Source: Sphingomonadaceae bacterium
GTDB taxonomy: Bacteria; Pseudomonadota; Alphaproteobacteria; Sphingomonadales; Sphingomonadaceae
Assembly: GCA_947463325.1 (NCBI GenBank)
Contig: CANHQT010000016.1
Span: 1-46,197 of the forward strand
Direction: 5' to 3'
Length of the DNA: 46,197 bases
Below the pieces are notes generated by a model, which saw only the letters and a program-made list of their open reading frames with translations, made no database searches and was not told the DNA's origin. The position numbers and the translations under genes were made by a program. Positions 1 to 9,075 of this stretch are shown one piece after another. Every line of letters starts with the position of its first letter. Positions within the stretch are counted from its first letter, which is position 1.

Positions 1-2349
1 CCCGCCCATATTCTTGAAATACAAGTCCAAGCGCTTGGAGGGTGCAATACCCAATTCCGCGCGCATTGATCGGGCTTCATCAATGAACTCAAATAGCCAA
101 AGCGCATCTGCCCAATCGCTGGCAATTGGCATGGAGCCAGTCGGAGTTACATCCGCAATGATAAGTTCCTTCTCGCGCTTCGCCGTGGAATGCCAGATTT
201 CCTCGGTGATGAAGGGCATGAGCGGATGCAACATTATCAAAATCTGGTCTAGCACCCAGCCGCAAACGAGCCTTGTCTCAGCTTGGACGCTATCCTCACG
301 TGCGAGGAGCGCCTTGCTGACTTCAACATACCGATCGCAGAAGTTTGACCACACGAAATGGTAAATTTCATTCGCGAAGTCATCAAAGCGAAGGTTTGCT
401 ATCGCGATATCCATGCGTGCTCGCACAGATGTAGCCGTCGAAATGATCCACTTATTTATAGGCTCGTTGATCGTTGAAATATCAATGACTGAACCGCCAA
501 CGATCCCGTTACTCTGGCAGAACCGCGCCGCGTTCCAAAGCTTGGTGGCGAAGTTGCGGTAACCCTCGACCCGCTTCTCATCCATCTTGATGTCGCGGCC
601 CTGACTTTCCATCGCGCTCATGAAGAAACGCAGCGCATCCGCGCCATATTTGTCGATCAGGCCAAGCGGATCGACGACATTGCCCTTGGACTTGGACATT
701 TTCTGCCCGTCAGGCGCACGGACAAGGCCGTGGAGATAGAGCGTCCGCCAGGGCACTTCCTTCATGAAGTGCATGCCCTGCATCATCATCCGCGCATCCC
801 AGAAAAACAGGATGTCAAAGCCGGAGATGAGCACATCGTTGGGGTAATGGCGGGTCAGCAGCTCGCTCTGCTCCGGCCAGCCCAGTGTGGCGAAGGGCCA
901 GAGTGCGGAGGAGAACCATGTGTCGAGAACGTCAGGGTCCTGCTCAAGCGGCCGATCATCCCCGGCTAGCGCCCGCGCGCCGGCCTCATCCTCTGCGACG
1001 AAGATATTGCCTTCCGCATCGAACCATGCCGGGATGCGATGGCCCCACCACAATTGCCGGGACACGCACCAGGGCTGGATGTTCTCCATCCAGTTGAAGA
1101 AGGTCTTTTCCCAGCTCTTCGGCACAATCTCGATCGCGCCGGTCTTCACCGCCTCGATCGGGCGCTGGGCCAGTGTCTTGGCGTCAACATACCATTGGTC
1201 GGTCAGCCAGGGTTCGATGACCTGGCCCGAACGGTCGCCCAGCGGGGTCTGGATGGTGCGCGGTTCATGGTCGTGTTCCACGCCATCCTTGTCGACATGG
1301 GGGACAAGGAAACCGAGTTCCTTCATCTCCGCGACGACGCGCTTCCTCGCCTCGAACCGGTCGAGGCCGATGAAGCGGTCCGGCACCAGTCCGTCAGTGG
1401 TCTGGATGACGCCCGCGTCGGCATCGAACATATTGTACATCTCGGCGGGCTTGATCCCCGCCCGCTTGCCGACCTCAAAGTCGTTGAAGTCATGGCCCGG
1501 CGTGATTTTGACCACGCCTGATCCCAATTCGGGGTCGGCATGTTCGTCCGCCACCACCTTGAAGATGCGGCCGGTGATCGGCTGGAGGATATCCTTGCCG
1601 ATGACGCCCTTGTAGCGCTCGTCCTCGGGGTGGACGGCGACTGCCATGTCGGCGAGCATGGTTTCGGGCCGCGTCGTTGCGACCTCGACCGCGCCGCTAC
1701 CGTCGGCGAAGGGGTAGCGAAAGCGCCAGAACCCGCCTTGAAGCTCCTTTGTCTCGACCTCGAGGTCGGAGATGGCGGTCTTCAGGCCCGGATCCCAATT
1801 CACCAGTCGCTTGTCGCGGTAGATGAGGCCCTGATTGTAGAGATCGACAAACACCTTCACCACCGCGCGGGTGAAATGCGGGTCCATCGTGAACTGCTCG
1901 CGGCTCCAGTCCATCGAACAGCCGAGGCGGCGTAGCTGGCGGGTGATTTGTCCGCCGCTTTCGGCCTTCCATTCCCAAACCTTGGCGACGAAATCTTCGC
2001 GGGAGAAATCGGTGCGCTTTTGCTGGCGCTCAGCGAGCTGGCGTTCGACCACCATCTGCGTTGCGATGCCGGCGTGATCGGTGCCGACCACCCACAGCGC
2101 ATCCTTGCCGCGCAGCCGCTCGTAACGGACCAGCACGTCCTGCAACGTGTTGTCGAGCGCGTGGCCGATGTGGAGGGCACCGGTCACATTGGGCGGCGGG
2201 TTGACGATGGTGAAGGGCTCCGCGCCGGGGCGCTCCGGGCGGAACAGACCCTTGTCCTCCCAATGCACCGCCCAGCGCGCCTCGATCGAGGCGGGGTCGA
2301 AGGTCTTGGGAAGGCCGGTTTCGGCGCTGGTCTCGGGCGTGTCGCTCAT
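1..2349 (-). CDS. valS: Valyl-tRNA synthetase, C-terminal end cut off by window
   Basis: Class I aminoacyl-tRNA synthetase that charges tRNA-Val in the cytoplasm and edits misactivated threonine. The ATG is at 2349-2347 and 783 codons are visible without a stop; the gene continues beyond position 1. The HIGH-type motif appears near residues 49-62 as [14 protein letters not shown], and the KMSKS loop reads [11 protein letters not shown], encoded near 685-715. The editing domain lies between them ([24 protein letters not shown]). The last 160 or so visible residues, the start of the anticodon-binding domain, are encoded by DNA of clearly lower GC (about 50 percent over 1-480) than the rest of the gene. 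The reading frame stays open and conserved there, so the gene looks functional. Family identity is secure; only the C-terminal coiled coil is unseen. Confidence 0.97.
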   Translation of the reverse strand, partial: MSDTPETSAETGLPKTFDPASIEARWAVHWEDKGLFRPERPGAEPFTIVNPPPNVTGALHIGHALDNTLQDVLVRYERLRGKDALWVVGTDHAGIATQMVVERQLAERQQKRTDFSREDFVAKVWEWKAESGGQITRQLRRLGCSMDWSREQFTMDPHFTRAVVKVFVDLYNQGLIYRDKRLVNWDPGLKTAISDLEVETKELQGGFWRFRYPFADGSGAVEVATTRPETMLADMAVAVHPEDERYKGVIGKDILQPITGRIFKVVADEHADPELGSGVVKITPGHDFNDFEVGKRAGIKPAEMYNMFDADAGVIQTTDGLVPDRFIGLDRFEARKRVVAEMKELGFLVPHVDKDGVEHDHEPRTIQTPLGDRSGQVIEPWLTDQWYVDAKTLAQRPIEAVKTGAIEIVPKSWEKTFFNWMENIQPWCVSRQLWWGHRIPAWFDAEGNIFVAEDEAGARALAGDDRPLEQDPDVLDTWFSSALWPFATLGWPEQSELLTRHYPNDVLISGFDILFFWDARMMMQGMHFMKEVPWRTLYLHGLVRAPDGQKMSKSKGNVVDPLGLIDKYGADALRFFMSAMESQGRDIKMDEKRVEGYRNFATKLWNAARFCQSNGIVGGSVIDISTINEPINKWIISTATSVRARMDIAIANLRFDDFANEIYHFVWSNFCDRYVEVSKALLAREDSVQAETRLVCGWVLDQILIMLHPLMPFITEEIWHSTAKREKELIIADVTPTGSMPIASDWADALWLFEFIDEARSMRAELGIAPSKRLDLYFKNMGG

Positions 2350-2523
2350 GGCTCGCGCCTTTGCCAGTGGCGGCGCGGGCGGGCAAGGGGGCGGGGGATG
2401 GGAGTTGCCAGCTTCCCCCGGGCCGTTTAGCGATCGAGCCCAAGGGGGCGGATGCGGCAACAGGCGCGTCTCCCCCCTGTCATGCCCGCTTCGCCCGGAT
2501 AAGATGAACAAAGGCGAGGGCGG

Positions 2524-3780
2524 ATGGGTTACAGACAGGAATTCGCCAGCGGGTGGCGGCCGTTGCTGGGCGCAGCCATGGGCATCGGCGGCGGCATAGC
2601 GCTGACATTCTATGTCTCCAGCCTGTTCTTGCCACACCTTTCCCGCGCCTTTGGCTGGACAGAGGCCCAGTTCGCGCTGGTCGGCGTTGTTGCCCTGGCG
2701 GCGACGGCAGGTGTCATCCTCTCGGGCTGGGCGGCGGACCGTTTCGGTGCGCGCCGTGTGGCGCTGGTCGGTATCATCGGCATGCCGCTGGTGTGGCTCG
2801 GATTCTCCCAGCTTCAGGGCAATATCGTCCATTATTATGTGCTGTTCACGCTGCTGATGGCGCTGGGCGCGACGACCACCAGCGTCGTCTATTCGCGGGT
2901 GGTGGTGCAGCGTTTCTATGCGGCACGCGGCTTTGCGCTCGCTGTTGCCATCGCTGGCGCGCCGGCGGTGGGTGCCATTGCAGCGCCCGCCGTTTCCGCA
3001 GTGATTGAAGCTGAGGGCTGGCGCATGGGCTATGTGGCGGTTGCTGCTCTGAGCGCGTTGCTCGGGCTCGGTGCCTTCCTTGTCCTGCCGCGTGGTGCGG
3101 GTGAGGGCGTCAATGCGATCACGCCGACGCTGATGTCCCCACGCCCGGTTTATGCCGCGATTGTGCGTGCGCCGCAGACCTGGGCGCTGTTCGGCGCGAT
3201 GCTCGCCTGCAACCTGCCTGCGCTGATGATTTCCCTGCAACTGAAGCCGATGCTGGTGGCAACCGGCCATGCTGCGGAATGGGCGGCATCGCTGGTCTCT
3301 ATCTATGCGGTGGGGGTGATGGCCGGGCGTTTCGGCTGTGGGCTGGCGCTTGACCGGTGGCCGGCGCACCGCGTGGCGGCGGCGGCGATGCTGTTGCCGG
3401 CGTTCGGCCTGCTCGCGCTGGCGCTTGGCGCGCCGGGATTTGCGCTCGCGGCAGTCGCGCTGGCGTTGATCGGCGTGTCACAGGGGGCAGAGGGCGATAT
3501 CGCGGCCTATCTCGTCGCGCGCCATTATGCCTTTGCCATTTACGGCACGGTGTTCGGGCTGGTGACGGCCGCCATCGGTCTTTCCGCCGCGCTGGGTGGC
3601 GGGGTGCTGTCGCTCATCCTCGCCAATGGCGGGGGGTATCCGACGTTCCTGATGATCTGCGCCGCCAGCGTGACCGGCGGCGCGATGCTATTCCTGCTGC
3701 TCGGCCGGCGGGCCTATGCCGATCCGGTGACGGTCGAACCTCAGGCTACGCCTCTCCCGACAGCCAGCGCCCAGGCGTAA
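2524..3780 (+). CDS. Major facilitator superfamily transporter, substrate unknown
   Basis: A 418-residue inner-membrane protein with about 12 hydrophobic segments. It has an MFS-type loop after TM2 ([14 protein letters not shown], near residues 70-83), the counterpart of the GxxxDRxGRR signature. The cytoplasmic loop in the second half is weaker ([15 protein letters not shown]). The ATG at 2524 follows a purine-rich stretch (GGCGAGGGCGG) that can serve as ribosome binding site. The gene stands alone on the plus strand, divergent from valS across 174 bp in which I see no clear promoter or terminator. Its 3' end overlaps the convergent S9 peptidase gene by 40 bp. The substrate cannot be told from the sequence; carboxylates or drugs are possible. 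MFS membership is certain. Confidence 0.9.
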   Translation: MGYRQEFASGWRPLLGAAMGIGGGIALTFYVSSLFLPHLSRAFGWTEAQFALVGVVALAATAGVILSGWAADRFGARRVALVGIIGMPLVWLGFSQLQGNIVHYYVLFTLLMALGATTTSVVYSRVVVQRFYAARGFALAVAIAGAPAVGAIAAPAVSAVIEAEGWRMGYVAVAALSALLGLGAFLVLPRGAGEGVNAITPTLMSPRPVYAAIVRAPQTWALFGAMLACNLPALMISLQLKPMLVATGHAAEWAASLVSIYAVGVMAGRFGCGLALDRWPAHRVAAAAMLLPAFGLLALALGAPGFALAAVALALIGVSQGAEGDIAAYLVARHYAFAIYGTVFGLVTAAIGLSAALGGGVLSLILANGGGYPTFLMICAASVTGGAMLFLLLGRRAYADPVTVEPQATPLPTASAQA

Positions 3781-5897
3781 ATGTCGGCGCGCAGTGCGTC
3801 CGTCTGGTCGCGGGTGCTGCCGAGGCCGTGGCCGGCGTCGAAATCGACGCGCAGCATCGCGTCCGCGCCCTTGGCCTGAAGCGCGGCGGCGAATTTGGCG
3901 CTGTGGAAACTGGCGGCACGCGGATCATTGATGCCGGTCTGGATCAGCACTTTGGGCCAGACGGGCGGTGCCGGATTGTCGAGCACGGCGCGATAGGCGT
4001 CCATCGCATACATGATGCGGAAGCTTTCGGCGTCCTCGATCGGCCCCCATTCGAGGATGTCGGCGATATTCTGTTCCGCAACATAACGGATCGGGTTCAT
4101 GAAGCCGACTTCGGCGATGGCACCGGCGAACAGATCCGGCCGCTCCGTCATCGCGCGGCCGATGGTGATGCCGCCGGCGGAAATGCCCCAGCCGACGAGA
4201 TGCTGTTTCGACGTCACCCGGTCGGCGATCAGTGTTTCACAGACGTCGATCATGTCCCGCCAGGTATTGGGCTTCGTCGCCTTTTTCCCGGCGTCGTGCC
4301 ACTCGCGGCCATATTCGCCCCCGCCGCGCACTGCGGCATCGACGAACACGCCACCTGCATCGAGGAAGGCGATGATCCGCGCGTTGAAGAAGGGCGTATT
4401 GCTGGAGCCGTATGCGCCATAAGCGGTGACCAGCGTCGGGTTGCTGCCGTCGGCTGCCATGCCGCGCTTTGACATGATGACATAGGGAATGCGCGTTCCA
4501 TCCCGCGCGGTCGCGAACTTTTCTTCCGCGACATAGGGGCTGACGTCAATCGGCGGCGGCGGCGTGATGCCGGTGTTGGCGACACCCCCGCGCGGGCCAA
4601 TCCGAACCAATTGTGTCGGGTTGAGCCAGCCGGAGACGCTGGCATAGACATCGGCATCGCGCGGGTCAGCATGCACGATGGAAACGCCGCCATCAAAGGG
4701 CAGGGCAACCGGCTGCGCGCCATCGGCCCCGATCCGCGTCAACCGCTGGATGCCGCCATCGAGATGCTGCGCCATCGCCCCGCCGGCGACGGTATAGACA
4801 CTTTCCAGCACAGCTTCCCCGGTCGGAATGACCGTTGTCGCACTGCCGATATCCGGCGCGGCGAGAGGTGTTGCGAGCAGCTTGCGACGCGGCGCGCCTT
4901 TCTCCGATACCAGCCAGATAGTCGCGGCATCGACCGCATAGTCGGTGATCTTGTCCTGAACTGTGGCGACGCGCTTGAACTGGGGATTGCCTGCCAACAG
5001 ACCTTCGCGGTCGGCCAGCAACAGCTGCTGCTCGGGTTCCTGATCGAACACGGCGATCATGACGTGCGGGGTGCCGTGGATATTGCCGACGATCGGGAAC
5101 TGCCCTTCGGTCATTGGCACATCGGCATACATACCGCGCTTGAGGATGACCGGATCGTTCGCCGGGTCGGTGCCGAGGCGGTGCAGGCACATTTCGCTGT
5201 CGAGATAGAGGCTCGGTGTGCCGCGTTCGCCTGCAAGCCGCAGGTAGAAGAAGCCGGAGGCATCCGGCAACCAGCTGACCACGCCGAAATCGGTCATCGG
5301 GATGCGTTCAGGCAGGACGGTGCCGGTCGCCAGCTCCATGATGTGCAGCACCGATGCCTCGGACCCTGCCGGGGACAGGCCGTAGACCAGATGGCGCTTG
5401 TCGTGAGAGACATCCCACCAGTCGATGCTGATGTGCGAATCCCCGTCGCGCATTGTGGCCGGATCGAGCAGGGTGGTGACGCTGCCATCGGCGTTACGGC
5501 GATAGAGCGCGAAGAATTGCGATCCCGCAGGACGCTGCTCATAGATCAACACATCATCGCCGATCGGGGTCAGTCCGGAGGTCGAGACAGTCTCTCCCGA
5601 CAGGCCGGCGACCCGTGCGCCGATGTCTGCGCGGGCCGGCAATTCGGCAAGGCGCGTGCGCGTTGCAGCATCCTGCCCGCGCATCCAGGGCAGCCATTCG
5701 GGATCGGTACCGCTTTCCATCCAGCGATAGGGATCGGCAAGGCGTGTGCCGTAATAGTCGTCAGAGGCGGCGACTGTCCGCGCAACCGGAGGGCGCGGGC
5801 CGTGCGGCGCCGTGTTTGCGGTCAGCCGGTGGGGAAAGGCAGACACGGCTGCTGCTGTGGCCAGAGCGACAAGAAACTGGCGGCGATGCGGTTTCAT
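3741..5897 (-). CDS. S9 family prolyl oligopeptidase, Tat-type signal
   Basis: A 718-residue serine peptidase of the prolyl oligopeptidase/oligopeptidase B family, which cleaves short peptides inside a beta-propeller-gated cavity. The N-terminus (RRQFLVALATAAAVSAF) is a twin-arginine-like signal peptide, so a periplasmic location is likely. The propeller covers roughly residues 40-450 and begins with the family's DPYRWME element. The alpha/beta-hydrolase domain follows, with Ser573 in GISAGG, Asp658 in GINDPR and His690 in DAGHG. All three catalytic residues are present, although the nucleophile elbow has Ile where GGSxGG is usual. It lies 35 bp downstream of mgtE on the same strand, so co-transcription is possible. 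Its last 40 bp overlap the MFS gene tail to tail. Confidence 0.93.
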   Translation of the reverse strand: MKPHRRQFLVALATAAAVSAFPHRLTANTAPHGPRPPVARTVAASDDYYGTRLADPYRWMESGTDPEWLPWMRGQDAATRTRLAELPARADIGARVAGLSGETVSTSGLTPIGDDVLIYEQRPAGSQFFALYRRNADGSVTTLLDPATMRDGDSHISIDWWDVSHDKRHLVYGLSPAGSEASVLHIMELATGTVLPERIPMTDFGVVSWLPDASGFFYLRLAGERGTPSLYLDSEMCLHRLGTDPANDPVILKRGMYADVPMTEGQFPIVGNIHGTPHVMIAVFDQEPEQQLLLADREGLLAGNPQFKRVATVQDKITDYAVDAATIWLVSEKGAPRRKLLATPLAAPDIGSATTVIPTGEAVLESVYTVAGGAMAQHLDGGIQRLTRIGADGAQPVALPFDGGVSIVHADPRDADVYASVSGWLNPTQLVRIGPRGGVANTGITPPPPIDVSPYVAEEKFATARDGTRIPYVIMSKRGMAADGSNPTLVTAYGAYGSSNTPFFNARIIAFLDAGGVFVDAAVRGGGEYGREWHDAGKKATKPNTWRDMIDVCETLIADRVTSKQHLVGWGISAGGITIGRAMTERPDLFAGAIAEVGFMNPIRYVAEQNIADILEWGPIEDAESFRIMYAMDAYRAVLDNPAPPVWPKVLIQTGINDPRAASFHSAKFAAALQAKGADAMLRVDFDAGHGLGSTRDQTDALRADIYAWALAVGRGVA

Positions 5898-5932
5898 GCG
5901 AATACTCGCTGTTCGATGTGGAGAATGCGAAA

Positions 5933-7336
5933 TCAGAGTGAAACGAGGCCGCTCAGCACGGCGAGGCCGAGGAAGGCGAGGAAGCCCATGGAATCCGTGA
6001 TCATTGTTACGAATACAGAGGATGCCACCGCCGGGTCCTGATCAAAATGGTCGAGCGTCACGGGGATGAGCACACCGGCGAGGCCTGCGATAACGATATT
6101 GGTCATCATGGCGGCGGCGATGACGGCGCCGAGATGCCAGTCGCCGAACCATAGCGTCACCCCTGCGCCGGCGATGATGGCGATGGTGCCGCCGTTCATG
6201 AGGGCGATGGCGAGTTCACGGGTGATGGCGCGGCGGGTGTTTGACTGGGTCAGCTGGTTGGTGGCGATGGCGCGCACCGTGACAGCGAGCGTCTGCGTCC
6301 CCGCATTGCCGCCAACGCCCGCGACAATCGGCATCAGTGCGGCGAGCGCCACCATCTGTTCGATCGCGCCGCCGAAGAAACCGACGACGCTCGATGCGAC
6401 CAGTGCGGTGAACAGGTTGGCGATCAGCCAGCGGATACGCCCCCGATAGCTTTCACTCGCGCTTTCGTTGATGTCGCCTTCACCCGCACCCGCGAGCCGC
6501 AACACATCCTCGCCTGCTTCTTCCTGAATGATGTGCACGACATCGTCGACGGTGATCATGCCGACCAGCCGGCCTGCACTGTCGACCACGGCGGCAGAGA
6601 TCAGCGCATATTTCTGGAAGCGTAGCGCCACCTCTTCCTGATCCATGTCGACCGGCAGCAACGTCTGCTGGCGCATCATCACGTCGGAGATGGCGATGTT
6701 GCGCGGGGTGCGGAGAATCCAGCTCAACTGGCAATATCCGACCGGCCGGTGCATCGGGTCTACAACATAGATTTCCCAGAAATCGGACGTGAGTTCGCTG
6801 TCCTCACGCAGCCGGTCGATGACGTCGCCGACGGTCACATGCTCGGGGACCGCGACCAGATCGCGCTGCATCAGGCGACCGGCGGACTCTTCGGGATAGG
6901 AGAGCGCGTCTTCGATGGCCGCGCGGTCTTCCGGGTCCATTGCGGCAAGGACGGCGGCCTGATCCTCGGCCTCCATATCCTCGATCATCGCGACGGCGTC
7001 ATCGGTGTCGAGTTCGGCTGCGATTTCAGCAACTTGCTCGGGCTCGAGAGTCTCGACGATATCCTCACGGACATAGTCGTTCATCTCGGCGAACACGTCT
7101 GCGTCGATCAGGTCGCCGAGAGCTTCGGCAAGGTCGGCGCGTTCGTCCTCTGCGACCAGTTCGATCAGGTCGGCGCGGTCGGCGGGGTGCAGCGGGCGAA
7201 CCAGTTCGCGCGCGACTTCGGAATCGCCCGCCTCAACGGCAGCAAGGACGCTGCGCACAAATTCGGGGCGCAGGCGATCATCTTCGTCAAGATTGTCGGG
7301 CGCAGGCGACAAGTCGGTGCGAATGCCCTCACTCAT
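5933..7336 (-). CDS. mgtE: Magnesium transporter MgtE
   Basis: Inner-membrane Mg2+ channel/transporter of 467 residues, the usual family length. Domains in order: an acidic helical N domain (about 20-135, rich in Asp/Glu, as needed for Mg2+ sensing), a pair of CBS domains (about 145-265, starting at the GRLMQRDLVAVPEHVTV element), a connecting helix, and five membrane segments from about residue 305. The pore signature PIVAGVGGNAGTQTLAV is present. The ATG at 7336 has a strong purine-rich ribosome binding site directly upstream (GAGGGAGGGCGAGA). It is divergent from the cyclophilin gene across 142 bp and probably leads a two-gene unit with the S9 peptidase. No M-box riboswitch was recognised upstream. 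Confidence 0.95.
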   Translation of the reverse strand: MSEGIRTDLSPAPDNLDEDDRLRPEFVRSVLAAVEAGDSEVARELVRPLHPADRADLIELVAEDERADLAEALGDLIDADVFAEMNDYVREDIVETLEPEQVAEIAAELDTDDAVAMIEDMEAEDQAAVLAAMDPEDRAAIEDALSYPEESAGRLMQRDLVAVPEHVTVGDVIDRLREDSELTSDFWEIYVVDPMHRPVGYCQLSWILRTPRNIAISDVMMRQQTLLPVDMDQEEVALRFQKYALISAAVVDSAGRLVGMITVDDVVHIIQEEAGEDVLRLAGAGEGDINESASESYRGRIRWLIANLFTALVASSVVGFFGGAIEQMVALAALMPIVAGVGGNAGTQTLAVTVRAIATNQLTQSNTRRAITRELAIALMNGGTIAIIAGAGVTLWFGDWHLGAVIAAAMMTNIVIAGLAGVLIPVTLDHFDQDPAVASSVFVTMITDSMGFLAFLGLAVLSGLVSL

Positions 7337-7478
7337 TCTCGCCCTCCCTCATCTGTCTCCGCGGTGGGGGGATAGGCGCGGGCGCGTGCAATGGCAACGC
7401 GCGATTGGCGGGGTGACGCACGCGAAGCACGCGTCTAAGGGCAGGGCAGTTTCGAACCTCTACACGCAAGGAGTCGCC

Positions 7479-7943
7479 ATGACTGGCCAGACACTTACCC
7501 TCACTCTCGATACCGGCGACGGCAATGGTGGCGATGTCGTCATCCGCCTCCGCCCCGATCTCGCGCCCGGCCATGTCGAGCGCATCACCCAGCTCGCCAG
7601 TGAAGGCTTTTATGACGGCGTGATTTTCCATCGCGTCATCCCGGGATTCATGGCGCAGGGCGGTGACCCGACCGGCACCGGCATGGGCGGATCGAAGCTT
7701 CCCGACCTCAAGGCCGAATTCAACACCGAGCCGCATGTCCGTGGCGTTTGTTCAATGGCCCGCGCGCAGAACCCGAACAGCGCCAACAGCCAGTTCTTCA
7801 TCTGCTTCGATGACGCCACTTTCCTCGACCGCCAATATACGGTGTGGGGCGTGGTCGAGAGCGGCATGGATCATGTTGACGCGCTGCCCAAGGGCGAGCC
7901 GCCGCGTGCGCCGGGCAAGATCGTCAAGGCGACTGTCGCTTAA
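7479..7943 (+). CDS. ppiB: Peptidyl-prolyl cis-trans isomerase, cyclophilin type
   Basis: A 154-residue cyclophilin that catalyses proline isomerisation during protein folding. Family motifs are in order: YDGVIFHRVIPGFMAQGGDPTGTG, then NSANSQFFICF, then FLDRQYTVWGVV. The catalytic Arg is the one in FHRVI. The start is chosen at ATG 7479 because AAGGAG sits at 7468-7473, five bases upstream; a longer open frame from 7293 runs through the promoter region and lacks similarity. There is no signal peptide, so the protein should be cytoplasmic (PpiB-like rather than PpiA). The stop lies 3 bp from the convergent LysR gene, and no classic terminator was seen between them. Confidence 0.94.
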   Translation: MTGQTLTLTLDTGDGNGGDVVIRLRPDLAPGHVERITQLASEGFYDGVIFHRVIPGFMAQGGDPTGTGMGGSKLPDLKAEFNTEPHVRGVCSMARAQNPNSANSQFFICFDDATFLDRQYTVWGVVESGMDHVDALPKGEPPRAPGKIVKATVA

Positions 7944-7946
7944 GCG

Positions 7947-8831
7947 CTAAATCGCCGCGCTTACGATCCAGTCGTGGAACAGCTTGACCGCGCGCCTTTG
8001 CAAGGCGCGCGGGCGGCACACGAACCAGTAGCTGTAGGGGCTGTCGATATCGAAATCGAACAGCCGGATCAGGCGTGGGTCTTGGGCATCATCAAAATGA
8101 TGGCCGTGCATGAAAGCGACGCCGACGCCCTGGGCTGCGGCCTCGAGCATCAGTGGCCCTGAATCGAACATGTCGATGCCGGCCGGTTCGAGCCAGGGCA
8201 TACCGATGGCATTGCGCCATTCGCTGAACGTCTCCGGCATCTCGCGGTGGATCAGCACGGTCATGCGTTGCAGCTGTTCCGGCACGGTGATCCGGTCCGG
8301 CCCTTCGCCGAAGCGCCGGGCGGCAATGGGATAGACCTTGTCGCGATCCAGCCGGACCGCGTGAAGCGCCGGATCAATCTCTCTCGCCAGCGCGATGGCC
8401 GCGTCCACGCCATCGCCAACGCGCGTTTCCCCATGCACGCTGGTTTCGATGTCAATGTGCAGTTGCGGATGGCGGGCGCGCAGTTCGGGAAGGCGCGGGA
8501 ACAGCCTTTGCTGCGCGAACAGCGGCAGGACATTGAGCTTAAGGCGCAATTCGCCGCCGCCCTTTACCGCGCCGTCGACCGCGTCGCGGACAGCGTCCAT
8601 CGCCGGGCCAAGCCCTGATAGCAAACGTTCGCCTGTCGAATTGAGGCGCATGGCATGATGTTCGCGATCAAACAGCGGTTCACCGATATGGCGTTCGAGC
8701 GTCTGGATGCGGCGTGAGAGCGCCGGGGTCGACAGCGCCAGATCGGCGGCGGCTGCCTTGACCGAGCCCAGACGGGCCACCGCCATGAACGCTTCCAGTC
8801 CGCTCAGCGAGGGCAGCCTGCGCATTGCCAT
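7947..8831 (-). CDS. LysR-family transcriptional regulator, GcvA-like
   Basis: A DNA-binding regulator with an N-terminal winged helix-turn-helix (LSGLEAFMAVARLGSVKAAAADL then STPALSRRIQTLE) and a periplasmic-binding-like effector domain (about residues 90-290), giving 294 residues from this start. The open frame extends upstream to 8876, but I prefer ATG 8831 (or 8825) because GcvA-type regulators begin just before the RRLPSL motif, and because a longer start would place a perfect inverted repeat (8855-8871) inside the coding region. The upstream region carries two inverted repeats that could be autoregulatory operators and a candidate sRNA on the opposite strand. The effector and targets are unknown. 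It is convergent with ppiB. Confidence 0.87.
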   Translation of the reverse strand: MAMRRLPSLSGLEAFMAVARLGSVKAAAADLALSTPALSRRIQTLERHIGEPLFDREHHAMRLNSTGERLLSGLGPAMDAVRDAVDGAVKGGGELRLKLNVLPLFAQQRLFPRLPELRARHPQLHIDIETSVHGETRVGDGVDAAIALAREIDPALHAVRLDRDKVYPIAARRFGEGPDRITVPEQLQRMTVLIHREMPETFSEWRNAIGMPWLEPAGIDMFDSGPLMLEAAAQGVGVAFMHGHHFDDAQDPRLIRLFDFDIDSPYSYWFVCRPRALQRRAVKLFHDWIVSAAI

Positions 8832-8854
8832 TGTCCCAACCCGTCCATTGTGCA

Positions 8855-8871
8855 GCGCATTATCAATGCGC
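8855..8871. promoter_or_regulatory. Perfect inverted repeat upstream of LysR gene
   Basis: GCGCATTATCAATGCGC has two perfect 7-bp arms around a 3-bp spacer. It lies 23 bp upstream of the preferred LysR start, where an autoregulatory operator would be expected. The function is inferred from position and symmetry only. Confidence 0.45.
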
Positions 8872-8890
8872 GGCAATCTGATTCTGTTTT

Positions 8891-8908
8891 GTCATTCATA
8901 GGAATGAC
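8891..8908. promoter_or_regulatory. Second inverted repeat, candidate LysR operator
   Basis: GTCATTCATAGGAATGAC has perfect 7-bp arms around ATAG. It contains two T-N11-A spacings, the loose consensus for LysR-type sites (T8892 to A8904 and T8895 to A8907). Its centre is about 36 bp from the centre of the first repeat. It is not followed by a T-tract in either direction, so it is not a terminator. Confidence 0.5.
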
Positions 8909-8992
8909 GGAAAATCATCGAAAAAGCCAGAGCCAAGTTGCAACATATGCAATTGCTATTGATGCACTTCGCACTTGCACAATAACCGTGGC

Positions 8993-9075
8993 GACCCCAG
9001 ATGCAGGACGCCTTTCAGGCATCCTCTCCTAACAGACTTCATGCGGCCGTCCGTTCTTCGGGCGGCCGTTTTTTT
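8993..9075 (+). ncRNA. Candidate trans-acting small RNA
   Basis: A plus-strand transcript of roughly 80 nt is suggested by an intrinsic terminator (9044-9075) with no plus-strand gene upstream of it. In front of the terminator lies a hairpin at 9005-9025: AGGA, C/A mismatch, GCC, loop UUUCA, GGC, UCCU. Between the two hairpins is an unpaired CU-rich linker (CUCCUAACAGACUUCAU) able to pair with Shine-Dalgarno sequences. The layout of hairpin, CU-rich linker and terminator resembles what I recall of the alphaproteobacterial mmgR/suhB-motif (alpha-r8) RNAs, but family membership is not proven. A weak promoter, TTGATG (8959-8964) and AATAAC (8981-8986) with a 16-bp spacer, would start the RNA near 8993. 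The 5' end is a guess. Confidence 0.5.
9044..9075 (+). terminator. Rho-independent terminator of candidate sRNA
   Basis: CGGCCGTCCG and CGGGCGGCCG form a 10-bp stem (one G-U pair) closing a TTCTT loop, followed at once by seven T residues (9069-9075). It works in the plus direction only, where no coding gene precedes it. The last T bases and the following A form the stop codon of the opposite-strand amidase gene. Confidence 0.85.

Noticed and set aside
4611-6041. Long plus-strand open frame opposite the S9 peptidase and the end of mgtE
   Set aside because: It crosses two well-supported minus-strand genes and encodes a low-complexity Arg/His/Gly-rich product with no family motifs; a GC-driven shadow.
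7420-7434. ACGCG-AAGCA-CGCGT inverted repeat in the mgtE/ppiB divergent region
   Set aside because: Only 5-bp arms of CG-rich sequence and no T-tract. Such words are common at this GC content, and no link to either promoter can be shown.
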